NCBI GenBank assembly: GCA_964057225.1
Contig: CAXKVF010000073.1
Coordinates: forward strand, 1,178,001-1,242,000
DNA length: 64,000 nucleotides
Direction: 5' to 3'
From: Auanema rhodensis
Taxonomy: Eukaryota; Nematoda; Chromadorea; Rhabditida; Rhabditidae
The translations under genes were made by a program, and so were the position numbers. Positions 1 through 10,559 of the stretch are shown in pieces. Position 1 is the stretch's first letter; every line of letters starts with the position of its first letter. Below the pieces are notes generated by a model. It was not told the DNA's origin, did not search any database, and worked only from the letters and a program-made list of their open reading frames with translations.

Positions 1-4
1 CTAA

Positions 5-13
5 TTTTGAAAA
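5..13. other. Dyad TTTTGAAAA (per monomer)
   Basis: Four-base arms TTTT and AAAA around a single G. Present in nearly every monomer. It is altered in monomers with the A10G change (for example those starting at 13904, 18128, 19008 and 21296), with TTTAAAAA (50689, 52977, 54209) and with GACAA (51393, 53681). It gives short opposed A/T tracts, a common nucleosome and bending feature. Confidence 0.8.
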
Positions 14-29
14 CCGCATCTCTTTATCT

Positions 30-39
30 TTCACGTGAA
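30..39. other. 10-bp perfect palindrome TTCACGTGAA (per monomer)
   Basis: Perfect self-complementary decamer with a CACGTG core at phase 32-37, the E-box/G-box class of site that basic helix-loop-helix or bZIP proteins can bind in eukaryotes. It recurs once per monomer. It is broken in a few defined variants: CACGAGAAT (monomers at 16192, 17072, 20240, 22528), CACGTGCAG (15664, 19712, 22000), CACGTGTAG (39776, 43119) and CACGTAAC (37840). Binding by any factor is not shown by the sequence. Confidence 0.85.
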
Positions 40-55
40 GCGAGTTACATACCAA

Positions 56-69
56 GTGCACATCACGTG
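56..69. other. GTGCAC palindrome followed by ATCACGTG (per monomer)
   Basis: GTGCAC occupies phase 56-61 and CACGTG 64-69. The octamer ATCACGTG at 62-69 fits the yeast centromere element I consensus RTCACRTG, bound in budding yeast by the bHLH protein Cbf1. The match is short and this is a long regional array, so the similarity may be chance. Variants hitting the site are G69A (38260 region onward), T68G (monomers at 40831, 41183, 43822) and C66T (12672, 16368, 17248). Confidence 0.65.
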
Positions 70-73
70 TACA

Positions 74-93
74 TTTAATTAGCATAAATTAAA
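74..93. other. A/T-rich inverted repeat, 7-bp arms, 6-bp spacer (per monomer)
   Basis: Arms TTTAATT (74-80) and AATTAAA (87-93) flank the spacer AGCATA. The dyad is almost invariant. Exceptions are TTTATTT in the monomers at 36784 and 57202, TTTAATAAG at 55618 and 56146, and TTTAAGT at 61072. It could extrude as a small hairpin or act as a symmetric protein site; neither is demonstrated. Confidence 0.8.
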
Positions 94-94
94 G

Positions 95-101
95 TTCACG
101 T
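95..101. other. Third TTCACGT copy (per monomer)
   Basis: TTCACGT repeats the left part of the palindrome at 30-39 but lacks its mirror half (TAAA follows). With the cores at 32 and 64 it forms a set of three CACGT motifs at phase 32, 64 and 97, spaced 32 and 33 bp or about three helical turns. Confidence 0.75.
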
Positions 102-113
102 AAATTTCAAAGT

Positions 114-126
114 CATGGTTACCATG
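114..126. other. 13-bp dyad CATGGTTACCATG (per monomer)
   Basis: Six-base arms CATGGT and ACCATG surround a single T. It is intact in almost every monomer. Exceptions are the 1-bp deletion at about 10500, CATGTTTACC at 36960 and 57378, and ACCAAGC at 35904. It lies immediately before the most variable site of the monomer (127-130), so a conserved dyad abuts a diagnostic variable tetranucleotide. Confidence 0.85.
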
Positions 127-138
127 AACCAATATCAA

Positions 139-154
139 TAAAAATTTGTTTTTA
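139..154. other. A-tract/T-tract dyad TAAAAA-TTTG-TTTTTA (per monomer)
   Basis: Six-base arms TAAAAA (139-144) and TTTTTA (149-154) with the spacer TTTG. The T run is where four of the seven length variants occur (five T to four) and where the T153G (gag) and G155C (tacac) markers of the first 23 kb sit. A likely intrinsically bent, easily melted part of the monomer. Confidence 0.75.
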
Positions 155-2816
155 GACTAATATGGACATGGGGAATCTAATTTTGAAAACCGCATCTCTT
201 TATCTTTCACGTGAAGCGAGTTACATACCAAGTGCACATCACGTGTACATTTAATTAGCATAAATTAAAGTTCACGTAAATTTCAAAGTCATGGTTACCA
301 TGAAGCAATATCAATAAAAATTTGTTTTTAGACTAATATGGACATGGGGAATCTAATTTTGAAAACCGCATCTCTTTATCTTTCACGTGAAGCGAGTTAC
401 ATACCAAGTGCACATCACGTGTACATTTAATTAGCATAAATTAAAGTTCACGTAAATTTCAAAGTCATGGTTACCATGAAGCAATATCAATAAAAATTTG
501 TTTTTAGACTAATATGGACATGGGGAATCTAATTTTGAAAACCGCATCTCTTTATCTTTCACGTGAAGCGAGTTACATACCAAGTGCACATCACGTGTAC
601 ATTTAATTAGCATAAATTAAAGTTCACGTAAATTTCAAAGTCATGGTTACCATGCACCAATATCAATAAAAATTTGTTTTTAGACTAATATGGACATGGG
701 GAATCTAATTTTGAAAACCGCATCTCTTTATCTCTCACGTGAAGCGAGTTACATACCAAGTGCACATCACGTGTACATTTAATTAGCATAAATTAAAGTT
801 CACGTAAATTTCAAAGTCATGGTTACCATGAACCAATATCAATAAAAATTTGTTTTTAGACTAATATGGACATGGGGAATCTAATTTTGAAAACCGCATC
901 TCTTTATCTTTCACGTGAAGCGAGTTACATACCAAGTGCACATCACGTGTACATTTAATTAGCATAAATTAAAGTTCACGTAAATTTCAAAGTCATGGTT
1001 ACCATGAACCAATATCAATAAAAATTTGTTTTTAGACTAATATGGACATGGGGAATCTAATTTTGAAAACCGCATCTCTTTATCTTTCACGTGAAGCGAG
1101 TTACATACCAAGTGCACATCACGTGTACATTTAATTAGCATAAATTAAAGTTCACGTAAATTTCAAAGTCATGGTTACCATGAAGCAATATCAATAAAAA
1201 TTTGTTTTTAGACTAATATGGACATGGGGAATCTAATTTTGAAAACCGCATCTCTTTATCTTTCACGTGAAGCGAGTTACATACCAAGTGCACATCACGT
1301 GTACATTTAATTAGCATAAATTAAAGTTCACGTAAATTTCAAAGTCATGGTTACCATGAAGCAATATCAATAAAAATTTGTTTTTAGACTAATATGGACA
1401 TGGGGAATCTAATTTTGAAAACCGCATCTCTTTATCTTTCACGTGAAGCGAGTTACATACCAAGTGCACATCACGTGTACATTTAATTAGCATAAATTAA
1501 AGTTCACGTAAATTTCAAAGTCATGGTTACCATGAAGCAATATCAATAAAAATTTGTTTTTAGACTAATATGGACATGGGGAATCTAATTTTGAAAACCG
1601 CATCTCTTTATCTTTCACGTGAAGCGAGTTACATACCAAGTGCACATCACGTGTACATTTAATTAGCATAAATTAAAGTTCACGTAAATTTCAAAGTCAT
1701 GGTTACCATGCACCAATATCAATAAAAATTTGTTTTTACACTAATATGGACATGGGGAATCTAATTTTGAAAACCGCATCTCTTTATCTTTCACGTGAAG
1801 CGAGTTACATACCAAGTGCACATCACGTGTACATTTAATTAGCATAAATTAAAGTTCACGTAAATTTCAAAGTCATGGTTACCATGAACCAATATCAATA
1901 AAAATTTGTTTTGAGACTAATATGGACATGGGGAATCTAATTTTGAAAACCGCATCTCTTTATCTTTCACGTGAAGCGAGTTACATACCAAGTGCACATC
2001 ACGTGTACATTTAATTAGCATAAATTAAAGTTCACGTAAATTTCAAAGTCATGGTTACCATGAACCAATATCAATAAAAATTTGTTTTTAGACTAATATG
2101 GACATGGGGAATCTAATTTTGAAAACCGCATCTCTTTATCTTTCACGTGAAGCGAGTTACATACCAAGTGCACATCACGTGTACATTTAATTAGCATAAA
2201 TTAAAGTTCACGTAAATTTCAAAGTCATGGTTACCATGAACCAATATCAATAAAAATTTGTTTTTAGACTAATATGGACATGGGGAATCTAATTTTGAAA
2301 ACCGCATCTCTTTATCTTTCACGTGAAGCGAGTTACATACCAAGTGCACATCACGTGTACATTTAATTAGCATAAATTAAAGTTCACGTAAAATTCAAAG
2401 TCATGGTTACCATGCACCAATATCAATAAAAATTTGTTTTTAGACTAATATGGACATGGGGAATCTAATTTTGAAAACCGCATCTCTTTATCTTTCACGT
2501 GAAGCGAGTTACATACCAAGTGCACATCACGTGTACATTTAATTAGCATAAATTAAAGTTCACGTAAATTTCAAAGTCATGGTTACCATGAAGCAATATC
2601 AATAAAAATTTGTTTTTAGACTAATATGGACATGGGGAATCTAATTTTGAAAACCGCATCTCTTTATCTTTCACGTGAAGCGAGTTACATACCAAGTGCA
2701 CATCACGTGTACATTTAATTAGCATAAATTAAAGTTCACGTAAATTTCAAAGTCATGGTTACCATGAAGCAATATCAATAAAAATTTGTTTTCAGACTAA
2801 TATGGACATGGGGAAT

Positions 2817-3520
2817 CTAATTTTGAAAACCGCATCTCTTTATCTTTCACGTGAAGCGAGTTACATACCAAGTGCACATCACGTGTACATTTAATTAGCA
2901 TAAATTAAAGTTCACGTAAATTTCAAAGTCATGGTTACCATGCACCAATATCAATAAAAATTTGTTTTTACACTAATATGGACATGGGGAATCTAATTTT
3001 GAAAACCGCATCTCTTTATCTTTCACGTGAAGCGAGTTACATACCAAGTGCACATCACGTGTACATTTAATTAGCATAAATTAAAGTTCACGTAAATTTC
3101 AAAGTCATGGTTACCATGAACCAATATCAATAAAAATTTGTTTTGAGACTAATATGGACATGGGGAATCTAATTTTGAAAACCGCATCTCTTTATCTTTC
3201 ACGTGAAGCGAGTTACATACCAAGTGCACATCACGTGTACATTTAATTAGCATAAATTAAAGTTCACGTAAATTTCAAAGTCATGGTTACCATGCACCAA
3301 TATCAATAAAAATTTGTTTTTACACTAATATGGACATGGGGAATCTAATTTTGAAAACCGCATCTCTTTATCTTTCACGCGAAGCGAGTTACATACCAAG
3401 TGCACATCACGTGTACATTTAATTAGCATAAATTAAAGTTCACGTAAATTTCAAAGTCATGGTTACCATGAACCAATATCAATAAAAATTTGTTTTGAGA
3501 CTAATATGGACATGGGGAAT
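2817..3520. repeat. 2-monomer unit repeated twice (352 bp)
   Basis: The pair C-tacac plus N-gag occurs at 2817-3168 and again at 3169-3520. The second copy has a private CACGCGAAG change at 3379-3387. The same pair occurs singly at 1585 and 7569. A simple local duplication of a dimer. Confidence 0.8.
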
Positions 3521-5280
3521 CTAATTTTGAAAACCGCATCTCTTTATCTTTCACGTGAAGCGAGTTACATACCAAGTGCACATCACGTGTACATTTAATT
3601 AGCATAAATTAAAGTTCACGTAAATTTCAAAGTCATGGTTACCATGAACCAATATCAATAAAAATTTGTTTTTAGACTAATATGGACATGGGGAATCTAA
3701 TTTTGAAAACCGCATCTCTTTATCTTTCACGTGAAGCGAGTTACATACCAAGTGCACATCACGTGTACATTTAATTAGCATAAATTAAAGTTCACGTAAA
3801 TTTCAAAGTCATGGTTACCATGAACCAATATCAATAAAAATTTGTTTTTAGACTAATATGGACATGGGGAATCTTATTTTGAAAACCGCATCTCTTTATC
3901 TTTCACGTGAAGCGAGTTACATACCAAGTGCACATCACGTGTACATTTAATTAGCATAAATTAAAGTTCACGTAAATTTCAAAGTCATGGTTACCATGCA
4001 CCAATATCAATAAAAATTTGTTTTTAGACTAATATGGACATGGGGAATCTAATTTTGAAAACCGCATCTCTTTATCTCTCACGTGAAGCGAGTTACATAC
4101 CAAGTGCACATCACGTGTACATTTAATTAGCATAAATTAAAGTTCACGTAAATTTCAAAGTCATGGTTACCATGAACCAATATCAATAAAAATTTGTTTT
4201 TAGACTAATATGGACATGGGGAATCTAATTTTGAAAACCGCATCTCTTTATCTTTCACGTGAAGCGAGTTACATACCAAGTGCACATCACGTGTACATTT
4301 AATTAGCATAAATTAAAGTTCACGTAAATTTCAAAGTCATGGTTACCATGAACCAATATCAATAAAAATTTGTTTTGAGACTAATATGGACATGGGGAAT
4401 CTAATTTTGAAAACCGCATCTCTTTATCTTTCACGTGAAGCGAGTTACATACCAAGTGCACATCACGTGTACATTTAATTAGCATAAATTAAAGTTCACG
4501 TAAATTTCAAAGTCATGGTTACCATGAAGCAATATCAATAAAAATTTGTTTTTAGACTAATATGGACATGGGGAATCTAATTTTGAAAACCGCATCTCTT
4601 TATCTTTCACGTGAAGCGAGTTACATACCAAGTGCACATCACGTGTACATTTAATTAGCATAAATTAAAGTTCACGTAAATTTCAAAGTCATGGTTACCA
4701 TGAACCAATATCAATAAAAATTTGTTTTTAGACTAATATGGACATGGGGAATCTAATTTTGAAAACCGCATCTCTTTATCTTTCACGTGAAGCGAGTTAC
4801 ATACCAAGTTCACATCACGTGTACATTTAATTAGCATAAATTAAAGTTCACGTAAAATTCAAAGTCATGGTTACCATGCACCAATATCAATAAAAATTTG
4901 TTTTTAGACTAATATGGACATGGGGAATCTAATTTTGAAAACCGCATCTCTTTATCTTTCACGTGAAGCGAGTTACATACCAAGTGCACATCACGTGTAC
5001 ATTTAATTAGCATAAATTAAAGTTCACGTAAATTTCAAAGTCATGGTTACCATGAACCAATATCAATAAAAATTTGTTTTGAGACTAATATGGACATGGG
5101 GAATCTAATTTTGAAAACCGCATCTCTTTATCTTTCACGTGAAGCGAGTTACATACCAAGTGCACATCACGTGTACATTTAATTAGCATAAATTAAAGTT
5201 CACGTAAATTTCAAAGTCATGGTTACCATGAAGCAATATCAATAAAAATTTGTTTTTAGACTAATATGGACATGGGGAAT

Positions 5281-6336
5281 CTAATTTTGAAAACCGCATC
5301 TCTTTATCTTTCACGTGAAGCGAGTTACATACCAAGTGCACATCACGTGTACATTTAATTAGCATAAATTAAAGTTCACGTAAATTTCAAAGTCATGGTT
5401 ACCATGAACCAATATCAATAAAAATTTGTTTTTAGACTAATATGGACATGGGGAATCTAATTTTGAAAACCGCATCTCTTTATCTTTCACGTGAAGCGAG
5501 TTACATACCAAGTGCACATCACGTGTACATTTAATTAGCATAAATTAAAGTTCACGTAAAATTCAAAGTCATGGTTACCATGCACCAATATCAATAAAAA
5601 TTTGTTTTTAGACTAATATGGACATGGGGAATCTAATTTTGAAAACCGCATCTCTTTATCTTTCACGTGAAGCGAGTTACATACCAAGTTCACATCACGT
5701 GTACATTTAATTAGCATAAATTAAAGTTCACGTAAAATTCAAAGTCATGGTTACCATGCACCAATATCAATAAAAATTTGTTTTTAGACTAATATGGACA
5801 TGGGGAATCTAATTTTGAAAACCGCATCTCTTTATCTTTCACGTGAAGCGAGTTACATACCAAGTGCACATCACGTGTACATTTAATTAGCATAAATTAA
5901 AGTTCACGTAAATTTCAAAGTCATGGTTACCATGAACCAATATCAATAAAAATTTGTTTTTAGACTAATATGGACATGGGGAATCTAATTTTGAAAACCG
6001 CATCTCTTTATCTTTCACGTGAAGCGAGTTACATACCAAGTGCACATCACGTGTACATTTAATTAGCATAAATTAAAGTTCACGTAAAATTCAAAGTCAT
6101 GGTTACCATGCACCAATATCAATAAAAATTTGTTTTTAGACTAATATGGACATGGGGAATCTAATTTTGAAAACCGCATCTCTTTATCTTTCACGTGAAG
6201 CGAGTTACATACCAAGTTCACATCACGTGTACATTTAATTAGCATAAATTAAAGTTCACGTAAAATTCAAAGTCATGGTTACCATGCACCAATATCAATA
6301 AAAATTTGTTTTTAGACTAATATGGACATGGGGAAT
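5281..6336. repeat. 3-monomer unit repeated twice (528 bp)
   Basis: Units 5281-5808 and 5809-6336 both read N; C with T105A; C with T105A and G58T (AAGTTCAC). A partial third instance (N, then C with both changes) lies at 4577-4928. The shared rare G58T argues for recent duplication of the trimer. Confidence 0.85.
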
Positions 6337-9300
6337 CTAATTTTGAAAACCGCATCTCTTTATCTTTCACGTGAAGCGAGTTACATACCAAGTGCACATC
6401 ACGTGTACATTTAATTAGCATAAATTAAAGTTCACGTAAATTTCAAAGTCATGGTTACCATGCACCAATATCAATAAAAATTTGTTTTTAGACTAATATG
6501 GACATGGGGAATCTAATTTTGAAAACCGCATCTCTTTATCTCTCACGTGAAGCGAGTTACATACCAAGTGCACATCACGTGTACATTTAATTAGCATAAA
6601 TTAAAGTTCACGTAAATTTCAAAGTCATGGTTACCATGAACCAATATCAATAAAAATTTGTTTTTAGACTAATATGGACATGGGGAATCTAATTTTGAAA
6701 ACCGCATCTCTTTATCTTTCACGTGAAGCGAGTTACATACCAAGTGCACATCACGTGTACATTTAATTAGCATAAATTAAAGTTCACGTAAATTTCAAAG
6801 TCATGGTTACCATGAACCAATATCAATAAAAATTTGTTTTTAGACTAATATGGACATGGGGAATCTAATTTTGAAAACCGCATCTCTTTATCTTTCACGT
6901 GAAGCGAGTTACATACCAAGTGCACATCACGTGTACATTTAATTAGCATAAATTAAAGTTCACGTAAATTTCAAAGTCATGGTTACCATGAACCAATATC
7001 AATAAAAATTTGTTTTTAGACTAATATGGACATGGGGAATCTAATTTTGAAAACCGCATCTCTTTATCTTTCACGTGAAGCGAGTTACATACCAAGTGCA
7101 CATCACGTGTACATTTAATTAGCATAAATTAAAGTTCACGTAAAATTCAAAGTCATGGTTACCATGCACCAATATCAATAAAAATTTGTTTTTAGACTAA
7201 TATGGACATGGGGAATCTAATTTTGAAAACCGCATCTCTTTATCTTTCACGTGAAGCGAGTTACATACCAAGTGCACATCACGTGTACATTTAATTAGCA
7301 TAAATTAAAGTTCACGTAAATTTCAAAGTCATGGTTACCATGAAGCAATATCAATAAAAATTTGTTTTTAGACTAATATGGACATGGGGAATCTAATTTT
7401 GAAAACCGCATCTCTTTATCTTTCACGTGAAGCGAGTTACATACCAAGTGCACATCACGTGTACATTTAATTAGCATAAATTAAAGTTCACGTAAATTTC
7501 AAAGTCATGGTTACCATGAAGCAATATCAATAAAAATTTGTTTTTAGACTAATATGGACATGGGGAATCTAATTTTGAAAACCGCATCTCTTTATCTTTC
7601 ACGTGAAGCGAGTTACATACCAAGTGCACATCACGTGTACATTTAATTAGCATAAATTAAAGTTCACGTAAATTTCAAAGTCATGGTTACCATGCACCAA
7701 TATCAATAAAAATTTGTTTTTACACTAATATGGACATGGGGAATCTAATTTTGAAAACCGCATCTCTTTATCTTTCACGTGAAGCGAGTTACATACCAAG
7801 TGCACATCACGTGTACATTTAATTAGCATAAATTAAAGTTCACGTAAATTTCAAAGTCATGGTTACCATGAACCAATATCAATAAAAATTTGTTTTGAGA
7901 CTAATATGGACATGGGGAATCTAATTTTGAAAACCGCATCTCTTTATCTTTCACGTGAAGCGAGTTACATACCAAGTGCACATCACGTGTACATTTAATT
8001 AGCATAAATTAAAGTTCACGTAAATTTCAAAGTCATGGTTACCATGAAGCAATATCAATAAAAATTTGTTTTTAGACTAATATGGACATGGGGAATCTAA
8101 TTTTGAAAACCGCATCTCTTTATCTTTCACGTGAAGCGAGTTACATACCAAGTGCACATCACGTGTACATTTAATTAGCATAAATTAAAGTTCACGTAAA
8201 TTTCAAAGTCATGGTTACCATGAACCAATATCAATAAAAATTTGTTTTGAGACTAATATGGACATGGGGAATCTAATTTTGAAAACCGCATCTCTTTATC
8301 TTTCACGTGAAGCGAGTTACATACCAAGTGCACATCACGTGTACATTTAATTAGCATAAATTAAAGTTCACGTAAATTTCAAAGTCATGGTTACCATGAA
8401 CCAATATCAATAAAAATTTGTTTTTAGACTAATATGGACATGGGGAATCTAATTTTGAAAACCGCATCTCTTTATCTTTCACGTGAAGCGAGTTACATAC
8501 CAAGTGCACATCACGTGTACATTTAATTAGCATAAATTAAAGTTCACGTAAATTTCAAAGTCATGGTTACCATGAACCAATATCAATAAAAATTTGTTTT
8601 TAGACTAATATGGACATGGGGAATCTAATTTTGAAAACCGCATCTCTTTATCTTTCACGTGAAGCGAGTTACATACCAAGTGCACATCACGTGTACATTT
8701 AATTAGCATAAATTAAAGTTCACGTAAAATTCAAAATCATGGTTACCATGCACCAATATCAATAAAAATTTGTTTTTAGACTAATATGGACATGGGGAAT
8801 CTAATTTTGAAAACCGCATCTCTTTATCTTTCACGTGAAGCGAGTTACATACCAAGTGCACATCACGTGTACATTTAATTAGCATAAATTAAAGTTCACG
8901 TAAATTTCAAAGTCATGGTTACCATGAACCAATATCAATAAAAATTTGTTTTTAGACTAATATGGACATGGGGAATCTAATTTTGAAAACCGCATCTCTT
9001 TATCTTTCACGTGAAGCGAGTTACATACCAAGTGCACATCACGTGTACATTTAATTAGCATAAATTAAAGTTCACGTAAATTTCAAAGTCATGGTTACCA
9101 TGAACCAATATCAATAAAAATTTGTTTTTAGACTAATATGGACATGGGGAATCTAATTTTGAAAACCGCATCTCTTTATCTTTCACGTGAAGCGAGTTAC
9201 ATACCAAGTGCACATCACGTGTACATTTAATTAGCATAAATTAAAGTTCACGTAAAATTCAAAGTCATGGTTACCATGCACCAATATCAATAAAAATTTG

Positions 9301-10384
9301 TTTTTAGACTAATATGGACATGGGGAATCTAATTTTGAAAACCGCATCTCTTTATCTTTCACGTGAAGCGAGTTACATACCAAGTGCACATCACGTGTAC
9401 ATTTAATTAGCATAAATTAAAGTTCACGTAAATTTCAAAGTCATGGTTACCATGAACCAATATCAATAAAAATTTGTTTTTAGACTAATATGGACATGGG
9501 GAATCTAATTTTGAAAACCGCATCTCTTTATCTTTCACGTGAAGCGAGTTACATACCAAGTGCACATCACGTGTACATTTAATTAGCATAAATTAAAGTT
9601 CACGTAAAATTCAAAGTCATGGTTACCATGCACCAATATCAATAAAAATTTGTTTTTAGACTAATATGGACATGGGGAATCTAATTTTGAAAACCGCATC
9701 TCTTTATCTTTCACGTGAAGCGAGTTACATACCAAGTGCACATCACGTGTACATTTAATTAGCATAAATTAAAGTTCACGTAAATTTCAAAGTCATGGTT
9801 ACCATGAACCAATATCAATAAAAATTTGTTTTGAGACTAATATGGACATGGGGAATCTAATTTTGAAAACCGCATCTCTTTATCTTTCACGTGAAGCGAG
9901 TTACATACCAAGTGCACATCACGTGTACATTTAATTAGCATAAATTAAAGTTCACGTAAATTTCAAAGTCATGGTTACCATGAACCAATATCAAAAAAAA
10001 TTTGTTTTTAGACTAATATGGACATGGGGAATCTAATTTTGAAAACCGCATCTCTTTATCTTTCACGTGAAGCGAGTTACATACCAAGTGCACATCACGT
10101 GTACATTTAATTAGCATAAATTAAAGTTCACGTAAATTTCAAAGTCATGGTTACCATGAAGCAATATCAATAAAAATTTGTTTTTAGACTAATATGGACA
10201 TGGGGAATCTAATTTTGAAAACCGCATCTCTTTATCTTTCACGTGAAGCGAGTTACATACCAAGTGCACATCACGTGTACATTTAATTAGCATAAATTAA
10301 AGTTCACGTAAATTTCAAAGTCATGGTTACCATGAACCAATATCAATAAAAATTTGTTTTTAGACTAATATGGACATGGGGAAT

Positions 10385-10559
10385 CTAATTTTGAAAACCG
10401 CATCTCTTTATCTTTCACGTGAAGCGAGTTACATACCAAGTGCACATCACGTGTACATTTAATTAGCATAAATTAAAGTTCACGTAAATTTCAAAGTCAG
10501 GTTACCATGAACCAATATCAATAAAAATTTGTTTTGAGACTAATATGGACATGGGGAAT
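10385..10559. repeat. 175-bp monomer, 1-bp deletion in the dyad
   Basis: Monomer 60, N-gag. GTCATGGTTACC reads GTCAGGTTACC at 10497-10507: one T is lost from the left arm of the CATGGTTACCATG dyad. It is the only length change in the first 40 kb. Confidence 0.93.

Larger units (their letters stand above)
1..176. repeat. Reference monomer (type N)
   Basis: First complete monomer, used as the phase reference. From phase 1 it contains a TTTTGAAAA dyad, a TTCACGTGAA palindrome, GTGCAC, ATCACGTG, an A/T-rich inverted repeat, a third TTCACGT, the CATGGTTACCATG dyad, the variable tetranucleotide at 127-130 (AACC here), an A-tract/T-tract dyad and the junction ATGGACATGGGGAAT. It holds five CpG sites (phase 15, 34, 41, 66, 99) against about 4.4 expected from its composition. 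The choice of phase 1 is arbitrary, because nothing shows a natural unit boundary. Confidence 0.97.

Noticed and set aside
137-142. AATAAA polyadenylation signal
   Set aside because: It occurs in nearly every monomer by virtue of the A/T-rich tract, with no gene to end.
114-154. Intrinsic terminator (dyad followed by T run)
   Set aside because: The dyad has a one-base loop and the T run begins more than 20 bp later. No transcript or gene is nearby, and the motif is a constant part of a satellite.
1-176. Known centromere satellites (alpha satellite, Arabidopsis 178-bp, Brassica 176-bp)
   Set aside because: Length is similar, but I could not match the sequence to what I recall of these families. 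Similar length alone is common for nucleosome-sized satellites.
1-176. Monomer as an old dimer of about 88 bp
   Set aside because: The internal similarities found (TTCACGT at 30 and 95, GTTAC at 44 and 118) have different offsets (65 and 74 bp), so no consistent half-unit emerges.
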